Position numbers and translations under genes: made by a program. Under the pieces are notes generated by a model. It was not told where the DNA came from. It did no database searches and saw only the letters and a program-made list of their open reading frames with translations. This document shows, one piece after another, positions 7,749-15,544 of a stretch of DNA of 64,000 nucleotides (position 1 is the stretch's first letter; each line of letters opens with the position of its first letter). Source of the DNA: Geobacter argillaceus (lineage in GTDB: Bacteria > Desulfobacterota > Desulfuromonadia > Geobacterales > DSM-12255); contig NZ_VLLN01000006.1 in assembly GCF_007830735.1 (NCBI RefSeq), positions 107,907-171,906 on the forward strand, written 5' to 3'.

Positions 7749-9044
7749 TCACCCGCTTTGCTGATAGCGCAGATCCTGCATGACAATCTGCTCCAAGGCG
7801 TTGTCGTAGAACGGTTTGCGGCAATCAACACCGTTTACGGCGCCGCTGTGCATCAGGGTGATGAGCCGGCAGCCGCCGAAGCACAAGGGGAGGTAGGCGC
7901 AGTCGAGGCAGGCGTCGTTGCGCCAGCAGTCCAGATTGTGGGACTGGCGGTAGTCGGTGACTCCGCTAGCCAGGGTGCCGACGGAGAGTTCCGGCCACCC
8001 CATGAAGGCCGGGCACTTGTAGAGGGAGCCGTCCCAGTTGACCACCAGATCGTTGTCGAACTCCACCATGCAGGCCCCCATGGTCGGTTTCATGGCCGCA
8101 AAGCCGCGCCTCAGGGTCTCCTCACGCAGGAAGAGGGCCGCCTCGGCCAGCCACGGCTCGCCGGAGGTGACGCAAGCACTCCCGGCATCATGGACGGACG
8201 GTCGGCCGGACTTGGGGAGGATCGGTGCGAACATGACCGGGCCGAGTGTTTGCGGGTCGATCCCCGCGGCCAGGAGCAGATCGAGCATGGCAGGGAAGGC
8301 GCGGTAATTCTCTCTGGTGAAGTTGCCGCCCGGGTTGAGGGTGACCAGGTCGCAGACCGCCTTCGTGTTGGCGACGATTGGCGCGAAGCTCCCCTCACCG
8401 GAGACAAAGGGGCGCTGAAGGTCGTGGATCTCGGGCGGGCCATCCAGGGTGATCTGGGCGCTCTTGAGCCCGAACGGGAGGAGCTCTTCCACCACAGGGC
8501 GGGTGAGCAGGGTACCGTTGGTGACCATGCTGCACGAAAACCGGGTGCCGCACGCCTGAGCGGCGTCCCTGAGCGGCCCGGCGATCGCTTTGAGCATCGG
8601 CACGGAGAGGAGCGGTTCGCCGCCGTAGAAGCGCAGTTCCACCTCCCGTCCCCGTTCGATCTGCTCATGCAGGACATGGTCCACCAGGAGCTGGGCCGTA
8701 GCCTCTCCCATGGCGTCGCCGCGCCGAAAATCCTCCTCGTAGCAGTAGCTGCAGGCCAGGTTGCAGGCGAGATTCAGGACCACCGTGGCCTTGAAGCGGC
8801 TGCTCCGGGCGTTGGTCTTCTCCACCAGGGAGGCCATGGCGGCCCGCTCTGCGGCCGGGTCGTCGACGACCATCTCCAGGCGGGCAAGGGCGGCCCGGTC
8901 GCTGTCGCCCAGTGTGTCGCTGCGGGCAGCGGCCAGGAGCGCAGCGGAGACCCGGACGGTCGACCCTTTTTTCGTGGAATACAGGATATGGGAACCCGGC
9001 CGGTCAGGGCAGGGAAAGATCTTCAGGTAGCGGGAGAGGGGCAT
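7749..9044 (-). CDS. Radical SAM/SPASM peptide maturase (geopeptide type)
   Basis: 431 residues. The radical SAM cluster motif is C94-x3-C98-x2-C101 (CNLACSYC), with GGEP near residue 145. The C-terminal SPASM domain is complete: C-x13-G-x4-C around GSLYKC, then CLDCAYLPLCFGGC (CX2CX5CX3C) and a last Cys in VDCRK, which bind two extra 4Fe-4S clusters. Such enzymes modify short ribosomal peptides, for example by forming thioether or C-C crosslinks. A 32-residue Cys-Cys peptide is encoded directly upstream, and a second copy lies 2 kb away. This matches the geopeptide/maturase pair described for Geobacter in surveys of radical SAM peptide systems. The chemistry is not known. GGAG lies 7 bases before the ATG. 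Confidence 0.9.
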   Translation of the reverse strand: MPLSRYLKIFPCPDRPGSHILYSTKKGSTVRVSAALLAAARSDTLGDSDRAALARLEMVVDDPAAERAAMASLVEKTNARSSRFKATVVLNLACNLACSYCYEEDFRRGDAMGEATAQLLVDHVLHEQIERGREVELRFYGGEPLLSVPMLKAIAGPLRDAAQACGTRFSCSMVTNGTLLTRPVVEELLPFGLKSAQITLDGPPEIHDLQRPFVSGEGSFAPIVANTKAVCDLVTLNPGGNFTRENYRAFPAMLDLLLAAGIDPQTLGPVMFAPILPKSGRPSVHDAGSACVTSGEPWLAEAALFLREETLRRGFAAMKPTMGACMVEFDNDLVVNWDGSLYKCPAFMGWPELSVGTLASGVTDYRQSHNLDCWRNDACLDCAYLPLCFGGCRLITLMHSGAVNGVDCRKPFYDNALEQIVMQDLRYQQSG

Positions 9045-9055
9045 GGGCAGGCTCC

Positions 9056-9080
9056 AAAAAGAAGGGGGGCAACGCCCCCC
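9056..9080 (-). terminator. Hairpin with T-tract between peptide gene and maturase gene
   Basis: On the minus strand GGGGGGC-GTT-GCCCCCC (9080-9064) is followed by TTCTTTTT. It lies 22 bases after the peptide stop and just before the maturase ribosome site, so most transcripts would end here and give more peptide than enzyme. Confidence 0.8.
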
Positions 9081-9102
9081 GACTCCGGTAGAGATGGACG
9101 GT

Positions 9103-9201
9103 TCAGGTTCGAGCAGTGTTATTAGCGCAGCAGCTGTTCACCTCTTCGGTGCTCTCCCGCCCCTCGTCCAGCACTTCCAGTTCCTTGGTTTCCGTTTCCA
9201 T
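9103..9201 (-). CDS. Geopeptide-like precursor peptide 1 (32 aa)
   Basis: A 32-residue reading frame with GGAGGT seven bases before its ATG. The N-terminal leader-like half contains KELEVLDEGRE, acidic and shared word for word with the second peptide; the C-terminal half has adjacent Cys residues at 24-25 followed by Asn/Thr/Ser residues (SCCANN) and ends in RT. Strong identity with a second peptide across a diverged gene shows that the frame is translated and under selection. It is transcribed towards the maturase with an attenuating hairpin between them. The Cys pair is the likely place of modification. Mature product and function are unknown. Confidence 0.88.
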   Translation of the reverse strand: METETKELEVLDEGRESTEEVNSCCANNTART

Positions 9202-9228
9202 TGCCGTTACCTCCGTTGGTTTGAATTA

Positions 9229-9244
9229 CATCCCGGTCGGGATG
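9229..9244 (-). promoter_or_regulatory. Hairpin/palindrome in the leader of peptide gene 1
   Basis: CATCCCGGTCGGGATG has perfect 7-base arms and lies 27 bases before the start codon. An equivalent element with a different loop lies at the same place before peptide gene 2. Confidence 0.65.
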
Positions 9245-9249
9245 GTTAG

Positions 9250-9434
9250 ACACATGTTCATTAATGGAATCTTCTGTAACAGTTTTTTATATGTAATGCA
9301 AGTTTTTTATACTCATTCGGTTTTTTGCGGATTTTTGTTATTGTATAATAACTAGCCGATGATTGCGCAAAACTGCACCATCCGGTAATTTATACTTATT
9401 CACATCGTACCCGCTATGGAGATTGTCAGATATA
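9250..9434. promoter_or_regulatory. AT-rich divergent promoter region
   Basis: About 185 bases far richer in A and T than the surroundings, between peptide gene 1 (minus) and the flippase gene (plus). It holds a TATAAT at 9344-9349 on the plus strand and overlapping TATACA/TATTAT on the minus strand; a minus-strand TTGCGC 17 bases before TATACA gives a possible promoter for the peptide gene. Two copies of AGTTTTTTATA (around 9282 and 9302) are present. No gene is seen. Confidence 0.4.
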
Positions 9435-10904
9435 ATGATTGAAAGTGTGACTTGGAAATCTCTGAAACACTCGGCTATCTCAGCCGGGAAGTGGTCATTG
9501 GCAGCTACTTTGTTTGGGACGTGTTTGGACTTGATAAAAGTTATAATACTTACGCGCCTTCTCAAACCGACCGATTTCGGTCTGATGGCAATTGCGACTC
9601 TCGTTGTTACACATTTTTCAACATATTCCGGTTTAGGTACTGGTCCTGCAATAATCCAACGTCAAAATGTCTCAAGACAGCAACTCTCCAGCATATTTTG
9701 GCTCAATATTTTCATTGCATTGATTATCTTTGCTGTAATTTGCGCGATAACTCCTCTAGTAACGGCATTTTTTCGTGAACCGCTCCTCTCATCAATTATA
9801 CCGGTTATGGCCTGCAGCTTTCTTATAATGTCACCAGGGAATTTAGTTTCTTGGTTATTGGAAAAGGAGCTTCACTTTGCCCTCCTGTCAAAGCAAGATA
9901 TAGTGATCAAAGTCATTGAAATTTTGGTAACAATTATTGGAGCTTTCTGCATGCAAAGTGTGTGGGCTCTTGTTTGGGGATTTTTAGCCCGATCTACAGC
10001 AGGTTCTATCTTGTATGTATGGGCTGGCTATTCGCGTTGGCCGCTTATGTTTCATTTCAAATGGGAAGATATACGTGGTTTTATGAGATTTGGTTTCTTT
10101 CAGATGGGAGAATGTAGCATTATGGATATAGGTTCCAGACTTGACCAACTCCTAATTGGAAAACTGTTGGGAACAGCAGAACTTGGTTTCTATAATTTTG
10201 CAATAAACCAACTTATTGGCCCATTGAGTACGTTTAATCAAATCCTGTCGCGAGTTTCATTCCCTATTTTTGCCTGTATGCAATACGACATCACAGGGCT
10301 CAGACACAGTTTTCTAAAGATGATCAACCTATTGAGTGCCATCAACGCATCGCTTCTATTCGGTTTGGCAGGTATTGCGCCACTATTGATACCCCTTGTT
10401 TTCGGTGCACAATGGACACCTTCAGTATTACTAGTGCAGCTTTTAGTTATGTATAGCTTTATTAAGTGTATCAACGAACAGATTCGAAGTCTTGTATTGG
10501 CCAAAGGTCAGGCTGACATCAGTTTCCGATGGAACCTTGGTCTTATGTTTGCCAGCGCGCTCTTCATTGTATCTGGAGCTAAACAAGGAGGAATCTTGGG
10601 CGTTGCTGTTGCTCTTATCGTGCTAATGGCAAGTGCTTTGTTGGCAAGTTATATCTATATGTTAAAGCCGATAATTGGTTCCAGTGGGAAAGAATACTTT
10701 ACGGCCATAGTTAAGCCTGCTGTATCGGCGCTCCTGATGGGAGGGTGCGTCTGGTTTGTCTCGTCGGTCAGTAACCATTCGTATAGTTGGCTTACTGTTG
10801 AGATATGCGGTGGAGTTTTGATCTACTTGACACTGCTTTGGTTCACAGATCGTTCATTAGTATTAGGTCTTGTTGCGGGTGCGGGGTATGGGAGAGAAAA
10901 GTAA
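9435..10904 (+). CDS. Polysaccharide-type flippase (Wzx/MATE-like, lipopolysaccharide biosynthesis family)
   Basis: 489 residues from the ATG at 9435, with about fourteen hydrophobic segments. The start region (SAGKWSLAATLFGTCLDLIKVIILTRLLKPTDFGLMAIA) and FGFFQMGECSIMDIGSRLDQLLIGKLLGTAELGFYNFA are typical of O-antigen/exopolysaccharide flippases of the RfbX/MviN superfamily. Its base composition is much richer in A and T than all flanking genes, a sign of transfer. No glycosyltransferase or polymerase gene is nearby. It sits exactly between the two geopeptide genes, so it may export or protect against the peptide, or it may simply be a passenger. GGAG lies 13 bases before the ATG, a long spacing. 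Confidence 0.82.
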   Translation: MIESVTWKSLKHSAISAGKWSLAATLFGTCLDLIKVIILTRLLKPTDFGLMAIATLVVTHFSTYSGLGTGPAIIQRQNVSRQQLSSIFWLNIFIALIIFAVICAITPLVTAFFREPLLSSIIPVMACSFLIMSPGNLVSWLLEKELHFALLSKQDIVIKVIEILVTIIGAFCMQSVWALVWGFLARSTAGSILYVWAGYSRWPLMFHFKWEDIRGFMRFGFFQMGECSIMDIGSRLDQLLIGKLLGTAELGFYNFAINQLIGPLSTFNQILSRVSFPIFACMQYDITGLRHSFLKMINLLSAINASLLFGLAGIAPLLIPLVFGAQWTPSVLLVQLLVMYSFIKCINEQIRSLVLAKGQADISFRWNLGLMFASALFIVSGAKQGGILGVAVALIVLMASALLASYIYMLKPIIGSSGKEYFTAIVKPAVSALLMGGCVWFVSSVSNHSYSWLTVEICGGVLIYLTLLWFTDRSLVLGLVAGAGYGREK

Positions 10905-10907
10905 TTA

Positions 10908-10930
10908 GGGGAGCCGAGGCTCCCCGTTTT
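10908..10930. terminator. Bidirectional terminator between flippase and peptide gene 2
   Basis: GGGGAGCC-GA-GGCTCCCC (10908-10925) then GTTTT on the plus strand. It stands between convergent genes and can serve both. Confidence 0.8.
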
Positions 10931-10938
10931 GCTGATGG

Positions 10939-11043
10939 TTAGTTTTGACGCGCCATATTGCTAGATGAACAGCAGGTGGTCAATTGGTCCGTGTCTTCCC
11001 GACCTTCGTCAAGCACTTCCAGTTCCTTGTTTACCGTTTCCAT
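10939..11043 (-). CDS. Geopeptide-like precursor peptide 2 (34 aa)
   Basis: A 34-residue frame with GGAGGT six bases before its ATG. It shares METxxKELEVLDEGRE with peptide 1 and has Cys-Cys at the same positions (24-25), followed by SSSN and a basic residue; the intervening and final residues differ. Conservation of the leader with divergence of the tail is the usual pattern for precursors processed by one enzyme. No second maturase is beside it, so the enzyme at 7749-9044 would have to act on it in trans. It is convergent with the flippase and divergent from the TonB-dependent receptor. Confidence 0.86.
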   Translation of the reverse strand: METVNKELEVLDEGREDTDQLTTCCSSSNMARQN

Positions 11044-11067
11044 GACGTTACCTCCAACTATAGATTT

Positions 11068-11085
11068 CCATCCCGCCAGGGATGG
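11068..11085 (-). promoter_or_regulatory. Hairpin/palindrome in the leader of peptide gene 2
   Basis: CCATCCC-GCCA-GGGATGG, 24 bases before the start codon. Same core stem as the element before peptide gene 1 but with a changed loop and an extra outer pair. Confidence 0.62.
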
Positions 11086-11156
11086 TGCAGCAGCTTGAAC
11101 TCTGGACAGCAACGGGATTTTCTGCTAAGGTGCCACCTCCCGTTAAGGGGCAAATC

Positions 11157-13070
11157 ATGATGCACTCATTAAGTGCGTATCGTCTAACGTGTTTCATTCT
11201 TAAGGAATTAATCCTGCGTCGAAATTTTCCTCAAATATTGGTGATTGTCCTCCTGGTATTACTGGGTCGCGTCACCACATCCTGGGGCATATCGCTTGAC
11301 GAAGCCGATTCCATCGCCCTCCTGACCGGAGAACCGGAGCAGACCGTCAGCACGGGCCGCTACCCCCGTCCTGCATCCAAGATAGCCGAAAACATCACCG
11401 TCATTACCGCAGATGACATTGCCCGGATCAACGCCCACACCCTGGCCGATGTGCTGCAGACCGTGCCTGGGATACAGCTAGACCAGCTACAGACACCTGG
11501 CAGTTGGACCTTTTTCTCCATTCAAGGCGCATTGAGCCGCCATATTCAAGTACTGATCGATGGGGTACCGCAGAACTTCCTGAGCGTCGAGAATACCGGT
11601 GACACCGGATTGATTCCCGTCCAGCAGATCGAGCGGATCGAGATCGTCAAAGGGGCCGCCTCCACTGCCTGGGGGCAGGCGTTGGGTGGGGTGGTGAATG
11701 TCATCACCAAGTCCCCTGACCCGGACCGGGCCGTTGGCGGCACCGCCTCCGCCTCCTACGGCGAACGGTTCACCACCGACCTGCGGGGTGAGCTGACCGG
11801 TACCGTCAACCGTTTCGGCTACTACCTGAACGGCGGCAACCTCCACTCTGATGGGCTCGTGCCCGGCAACCGCATCAATTTCAATCACGCCTCCGGAAAA
11901 GTGGTTTACGAACTGCCGAACGCGGGAAACATCACCTTCGATCTCGACTTCCGGGATTCCTTCCGCGGCCTGGAAGACTCGGTGGTCATCGACGGTCACG
12001 ACTCCAATGAGCAGCGGCAGTCCCATTCATTCCTGAATTTCAACTACCCCGTGACCGACCGTCTAATGCTGGAAATGATGGGATGGCTGAGCCGCAAGGA
12101 GTCGGAGACCAAGTGGGGGTTCCTCAGTTCGCCAGCCCTGCTGACAGATAACAAGGCTAGGCAAAGTGCCCGGGGAGCCAATCTCCGGCTTACCTGGGGC
12201 GACCAGTTGACCAACCTGGCGGCCGGCCTGGAGTACGAGCACGACAGCCTCACAAACAGCGAACCGATCAATCAATTTCCTACTGAAAATTTCAAGCGTT
12301 CCCTGGATCGTCTGGGGATCTACCTGAATGGTGGCATTTCCTTCGGTCCCCTCACGCTACTTCCTGGCGTCCGTTTCGACCACACAGGCCTCGACGACGA
12401 CGCCCTAAGTTATTCTTTGGGAGTTACCTATCGCCTGACCGAAAAGACCTTGGCAAGGGCCTATGCCGGTCGTGGCTACAGCTTTCCTGTCACCACCACC
12501 TTGCGCAACCGGCTGCAACAGGTCTGGACCGTGCAGACCGGCGTGGAGACGAGCGAGATTCCGTACCTCTGGCTGAAGGGGACGCTTTTCTACAACGATA
12601 CCTGGAAGATCGAAGATCCTGACTTTTCCACAGACCAGCCGACCATAAACCTGAGGGAGCAGATCAAGCAGGGATTCGAGCTTGAAGCGCGGACCTTCCC
12701 GCTGTATGGCTTTGTCCTGACCGGCGGTTATACCCTTACCGACGCCCGCGACCGCGAGACCAAAAACCGGCTTGAGAAGGTCCCGGTTCAGGGTGCCAAA
12801 CTGGCGCTCAATTACGACAACGACAAGATGGGTCTGCGCGGGGCGCTGACCGGCAACTATGTCTGGTGGAACGCCCCTGCATTTGCCAACGGCAAATACT
12901 CGGCGATCATCTGGGACCTGCATCTAACCCATAAACTCTGCCCGAAAACCGACCTGTCGCCCGAACTGTTCATTTCGGTCCACAACCTCTTCAGCGGTTC
13001 CCAATATGGGAATTCGCTCTACCCGAATCCCCCCCGCTGGTTCGAGGGTGGCGTGAGGTTCCGGTTCTGA
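11157..13070 (+). CDS. TonB-dependent outer-membrane receptor
   Basis: 637 residues from the ATG at 11157, which has AAGGGG six bases before it. A basic N-terminus and hydrophobic stretch (ILVIVLLVLLGRVTTSWG) form the signal peptide. The plug domain follows (ITVITADDIARINAHTLADVLQTVPGIQL ... HIQVLIDGVPQN ... QIERIEIVKGAASTAWGQALGGVVNVITK), then a beta-barrel ending in VRFRF. Such receptors import siderophores, cobalamin, metals or other large solutes with energy from TonB-ExbBD. The last base of its stop is shared with the start of the next gene, so it is translationally coupled to a periplasmic protein and a sensor kinase. The ligand is unknown; uptake or sensing of a modified peptide is a possibility only. 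Confidence 0.9.
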   Translation: MMHSLSAYRLTCFILKELILRRNFPQILVIVLLVLLGRVTTSWGISLDEADSIALLTGEPEQTVSTGRYPRPASKIAENITVITADDIARINAHTLADVLQTVPGIQLDQLQTPGSWTFFSIQGALSRHIQVLIDGVPQNFLSVENTGDTGLIPVQQIERIEIVKGAASTAWGQALGGVVNVITKSPDPDRAVGGTASASYGERFTTDLRGELTGTVNRFGYYLNGGNLHSDGLVPGNRINFNHASGKVVYELPNAGNITFDLDFRDSFRGLEDSVVIDGHDSNEQRQSHSFLNFNYPVTDRLMLEMMGWLSRKESETKWGFLSSPALLTDNKARQSARGANLRLTWGDQLTNLAAGLEYEHDSLTNSEPINQFPTENFKRSLDRLGIYLNGGISFGPLTLLPGVRFDHTGLDDDALSYSLGVTYRLTEKTLARAYAGRGYSFPVTTTLRNRLQQVWTVQTGVETSEIPYLWLKGTLFYNDTWKIEDPDFSTDQPTINLREQIKQGFELEARTFPLYGFVLTGGYTLTDARDRETKNRLEKVPVQGAKLALNYDNDKMGLRGALTGNYVWWNAPAFANGKYSAIIWDLHLTHKLCPKTDLSPELFISVHNLFSGSQYGNSLYPNPPRWFEGGVRFRF

Positions 13071-13948
13071 TGCGAGCGCTTTTCCTTTGCATAGCGCTCT
13101 TCATCCTGAGCGCGCTGCCTGCCCTGGCCACGGACGTGCTGATCCTCCAGTCCAGCCAGAGCCCGGCGTATATGGAAGCGCTGCGCGGCTTCAGAAGCGC
13201 ATTCACGGGATCGAGCAACACCATCGTCATCGCCGACTACGCCGAGGTGGACGCGGTCCGCCTGGTGAAGGAAGAGCGCCCCAGACTGGTGCTGGCCGTG
13301 GGCGACACGGCCCTCGCCGCCTGCCGCAAGGTCCGCCAGGTGCCGGTGGTCTCCCTCATGTCCCTCTCCCTGACCCTGGCGAAAGTGACCAACCCCAACA
13401 TCGGCGGGGTCGGAGTAGTGGCAGCGCCGGAGCGGTACCTGAGCCTGTTCAAGGCCATCGGCGCCGGACGGGTGGGGGTCCTGTACGACCCGAGACGCAG
13501 CGGCGCCTACCTGAAACGGGCACAGCAGGCGGCACGGCGGCTGGGGATTGACCTGGTGACCCGCGAGGTCAGGAACCCCAAGGAGACCGTCGGCCGGCTG
13601 GAGCAGCTCAAGGGGAGCGTGGACGCCCTCTGGATGCTCCCCGACACCACGGCGGTCACGCTGGAAAACCTGGACGCCTATTTCCGCTTCTCCCTGGAAC
13701 AGCAGGTGCCGCTGATCACCTTTGCCAGCCAGTACCTGGGCAAGGGTGCGTTTGCCGCCCTTGAGGCGGACCGTCTCGACCAGGGAAGCGTTGTGGTCGA
13801 GCAGATCCGGCGGGTCCTGGGCCGGGACGGGGAGCCGTGGGTGGCCGATCCCCGCAAGCTCCGCCTGTCGACCAACGCCAGCGTTGCCAGCAAACTCGGC
13901 ATCCCCATTTCTGGTCTGGAAAGGATTGTGCGGGATACGGAGGAATGA
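13070..13948 (+). CDS. ABC-transporter substrate-binding-like periplasmic protein
   Basis: 292 residues with a signal peptide (MRALFLCIALFILSALPALA). The fold is that of the ABC_sub_bind group related to periplasmic binding proteins: repeated alpha/beta units including RPRLVLAVGDTALAACRK and VGVLYDPRRSGAYLKRAQQAARRLGIDL. No permease or ATPase accompanies it. It overlaps the TonB receptor stop by one base and precedes a sensor kinase by three bases. In this setting it probably binds a ligand in the periplasm and presents it to the kinase rather than feeding a transporter; that is inference. Confidence 0.8.
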   Translation: MRALFLCIALFILSALPALATDVLILQSSQSPAYMEALRGFRSAFTGSSNTIVIADYAEVDAVRLVKEERPRLVLAVGDTALAACRKVRQVPVVSLMSLSLTLAKVTNPNIGGVGVVAAPERYLSLFKAIGAGRVGVLYDPRRSGAYLKRAQQAARRLGIDLVTREVRNPKETVGRLEQLKGSVDALWMLPDTTAVTLENLDAYFRFSLEQQVPLITFASQYLGKGAFAALEADRLDQGSVVVEQIRRVLGRDGEPWVADPRKLRLSTNASVASKLGIPISGLERIVRDTEE

Positions 13949-13951
13949 CCG

Positions 13952-15544
13952 ATGTCTTTCATGCAGCGGCTGTCAACCTTTCGCCACAGTTTCCGCTTTC
14001 GCCTCCTCCTGCAGCTCGCCCTCCTGACCGCGGCCACTACTGCCGCCTTCACCCTGTTTTACGTCAGTCACGAAATCAGTGTCTACCGCTCCCAGCTGCA
14101 GCGGGAAGCGCAACTCCTCGCCGACCAGCTCGCCTTTAACGCCAAACTCCCCCTGTTCGCAGAAGACCGTCACGCTCTGACCCATCTCATTGAAGACGCG
14201 CAACAACGCTTTCCGGTGCGCATGCTCTCGATCGCCAACAACAATGGCGTCATCCTCGCCACAGTCGGCTACCGGCAAGTAGCGACAGGCGACAGCAACG
14301 ATATTGCCCGGAGTGTCATTGTCACGGCCGGCGACCGGGGGTACGCCCCGGAAGCGCTCCTCCTGGGCAAGCGCGCCAGCGATGAGGGCCAGGCCATCGG
14401 CAGGGTTTCCGTGGTGCTGGAAACCAGCGGGCTGCGGACACGTATCCGGGACCTGGTCGCCGTATCGGTGGTAATCGGCCTCTGCTTCTGGCTCGTGGTC
14501 TCGACCCTTGGCTATCTGCTGCTGGAGCGGGTGACGAAGTCGTTCAACCTGCTGATGCAGGGGGTCAAGGGGATCGAGCGGGGAGACCTGACCACCCGGA
14601 TTCCGGTGAAGAGCAACGACGAGCCGGGGAGGGCCGCCAAGGCGATCAACGGCCTGGCCGCAGGCTTGCAGAGGCGTGAGGAGGAAAACCTGCGGCTGCA
14701 GCAGGAGAGGGACAGCGCCCTGCGCCTGGAGGTGCAGGAGGAAAAGAAGCAGATCATGGCGCGGCTGATCCAGACCAACAAGATGACCTCGCTCGGGCTC
14801 CTGGCCAGCTGCATGTCCCACGAGATCAACAACCCGAATGCCACCATCGGCCTGTCGGCCCACTACCTCTCCCTGGCCTGGCGGGACGCCCTGCCGCTCC
14901 TGAAAAGGAGTGCCGAGGAAGAGGGCGACTTCAGCCTGGGGGGGATTCCGTTCAGCGAATCGGAACATGAGATCGTCGGGTGTGTCGAAAAGATCCACGC
15001 CAATTCCAAGCGGATCGCCCAGGTGGTGCAGGATCTGCGCAACTACAGCCTCGGCATGGACAGCGAGTTCAGATCCGGTATCGACGTGAACGTCCTGGTT
15101 GCCTCGTCACTCACGATCCTGCGTTGTTACAACCGGCTGAGCGAATCCAACCTGTCCGTGGACACGCCTCCCGAACTCCCCCGTATCACCGGCAACCAGC
15201 AGCAGTTGGAACAGGTGGTGATCAATCTGCTGATGAACGCCCAGCAGGCGCTGCCAAAGGGGAAGGGGAACATCAGGTTGACCACGGCCTACGACGAATC
15301 GGCGAACCAGGTGACCATTGCGGTCACGGACGACGGCGAAGGGATTGCGGAAGAGGTCCGGTCGCGGCTCCTGGAGCCGTTCGTTTCAACCAGGATCAGC
15401 GACGGCGGCAGCGGCCTCGGGCTCTATATCTCCAACTTCATCATCAGCGAGCACAAGGGGTGCCTGGAGTTCCAGTCGGAAGTGGGGAAGGGGACAACCG
15501 TGACGATCCGGCTGCCGGCGGCATCCCCCCCTACTTCCCACTAA
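13952..15544 (+). CDS. Membrane sensor histidine kinase
   Basis: 530 residues. Two membrane helices (about 19-38 and 165-188) bracket a periplasmic sensing domain of about 125 residues; then a HAMP linker, a coiled coil, the H-box SHEINNPN with phospho-acceptor His290, and an ATPase domain with N, G1 and G2 motifs (INLLMNAQQAL, DDGEGI, GSGLGLYI). The H-box type is that of NtrB/DctB-like kinases, which act on NtrC-type regulators; such a regulator gene lies tail to tail with it and overlaps its end by 14 bases. GGAGG lies eight bases before the ATG. Confidence 0.92.
   Translation: MSFMQRLSTFRHSFRFRLLLQLALLTAATTAAFTLFYVSHEISVYRSQLQREAQLLADQLAFNAKLPLFAEDRHALTHLIEDAQQRFPVRMLSIANNNGVILATVGYRQVATGDSNDIARSVIVTAGDRGYAPEALLLGKRASDEGQAIGRVSVVLETSGLRTRIRDLVAVSVVIGLCFWLVVSTLGYLLLERVTKSFNLLMQGVKGIERGDLTTRIPVKSNDEPGRAAKAINGLAAGLQRREEENLRLQQERDSALRLEVQEEKKQIMARLIQTNKMTSLGLLASCMSHEINNPNATIGLSAHYLSLAWRDALPLLKRSAEEEGDFSLGGIPFSESEHEIVGCVEKIHANSKRIAQVVQDLRNYSLGMDSEFRSGIDVNVLVASSLTILRCYNRLSESNLSVDTPPELPRITGNQQQLEQVVINLLMNAQQALPKGKGNIRLTTAYDESANQVTIAVTDDGEGIAEEVRSRLLEPFVSTRISDGGSGLGLYISNFIISEHKGCLEFQSEVGKGTTVTIRLPAASPPTSH

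Noticed and set aside
7680..9125. A 481-codon open frame antisense to the radical SAM maturase
   Set aside because: The minus strand has the complete radical SAM and SPASM motifs; this frame has none.
9355..9375. Sigma-54 promoter for peptide gene 1 (TGGTGCAGTTTTGC on the minus strand)
   Set aside because: Only nine bases separate the GG and GC elements instead of ten.
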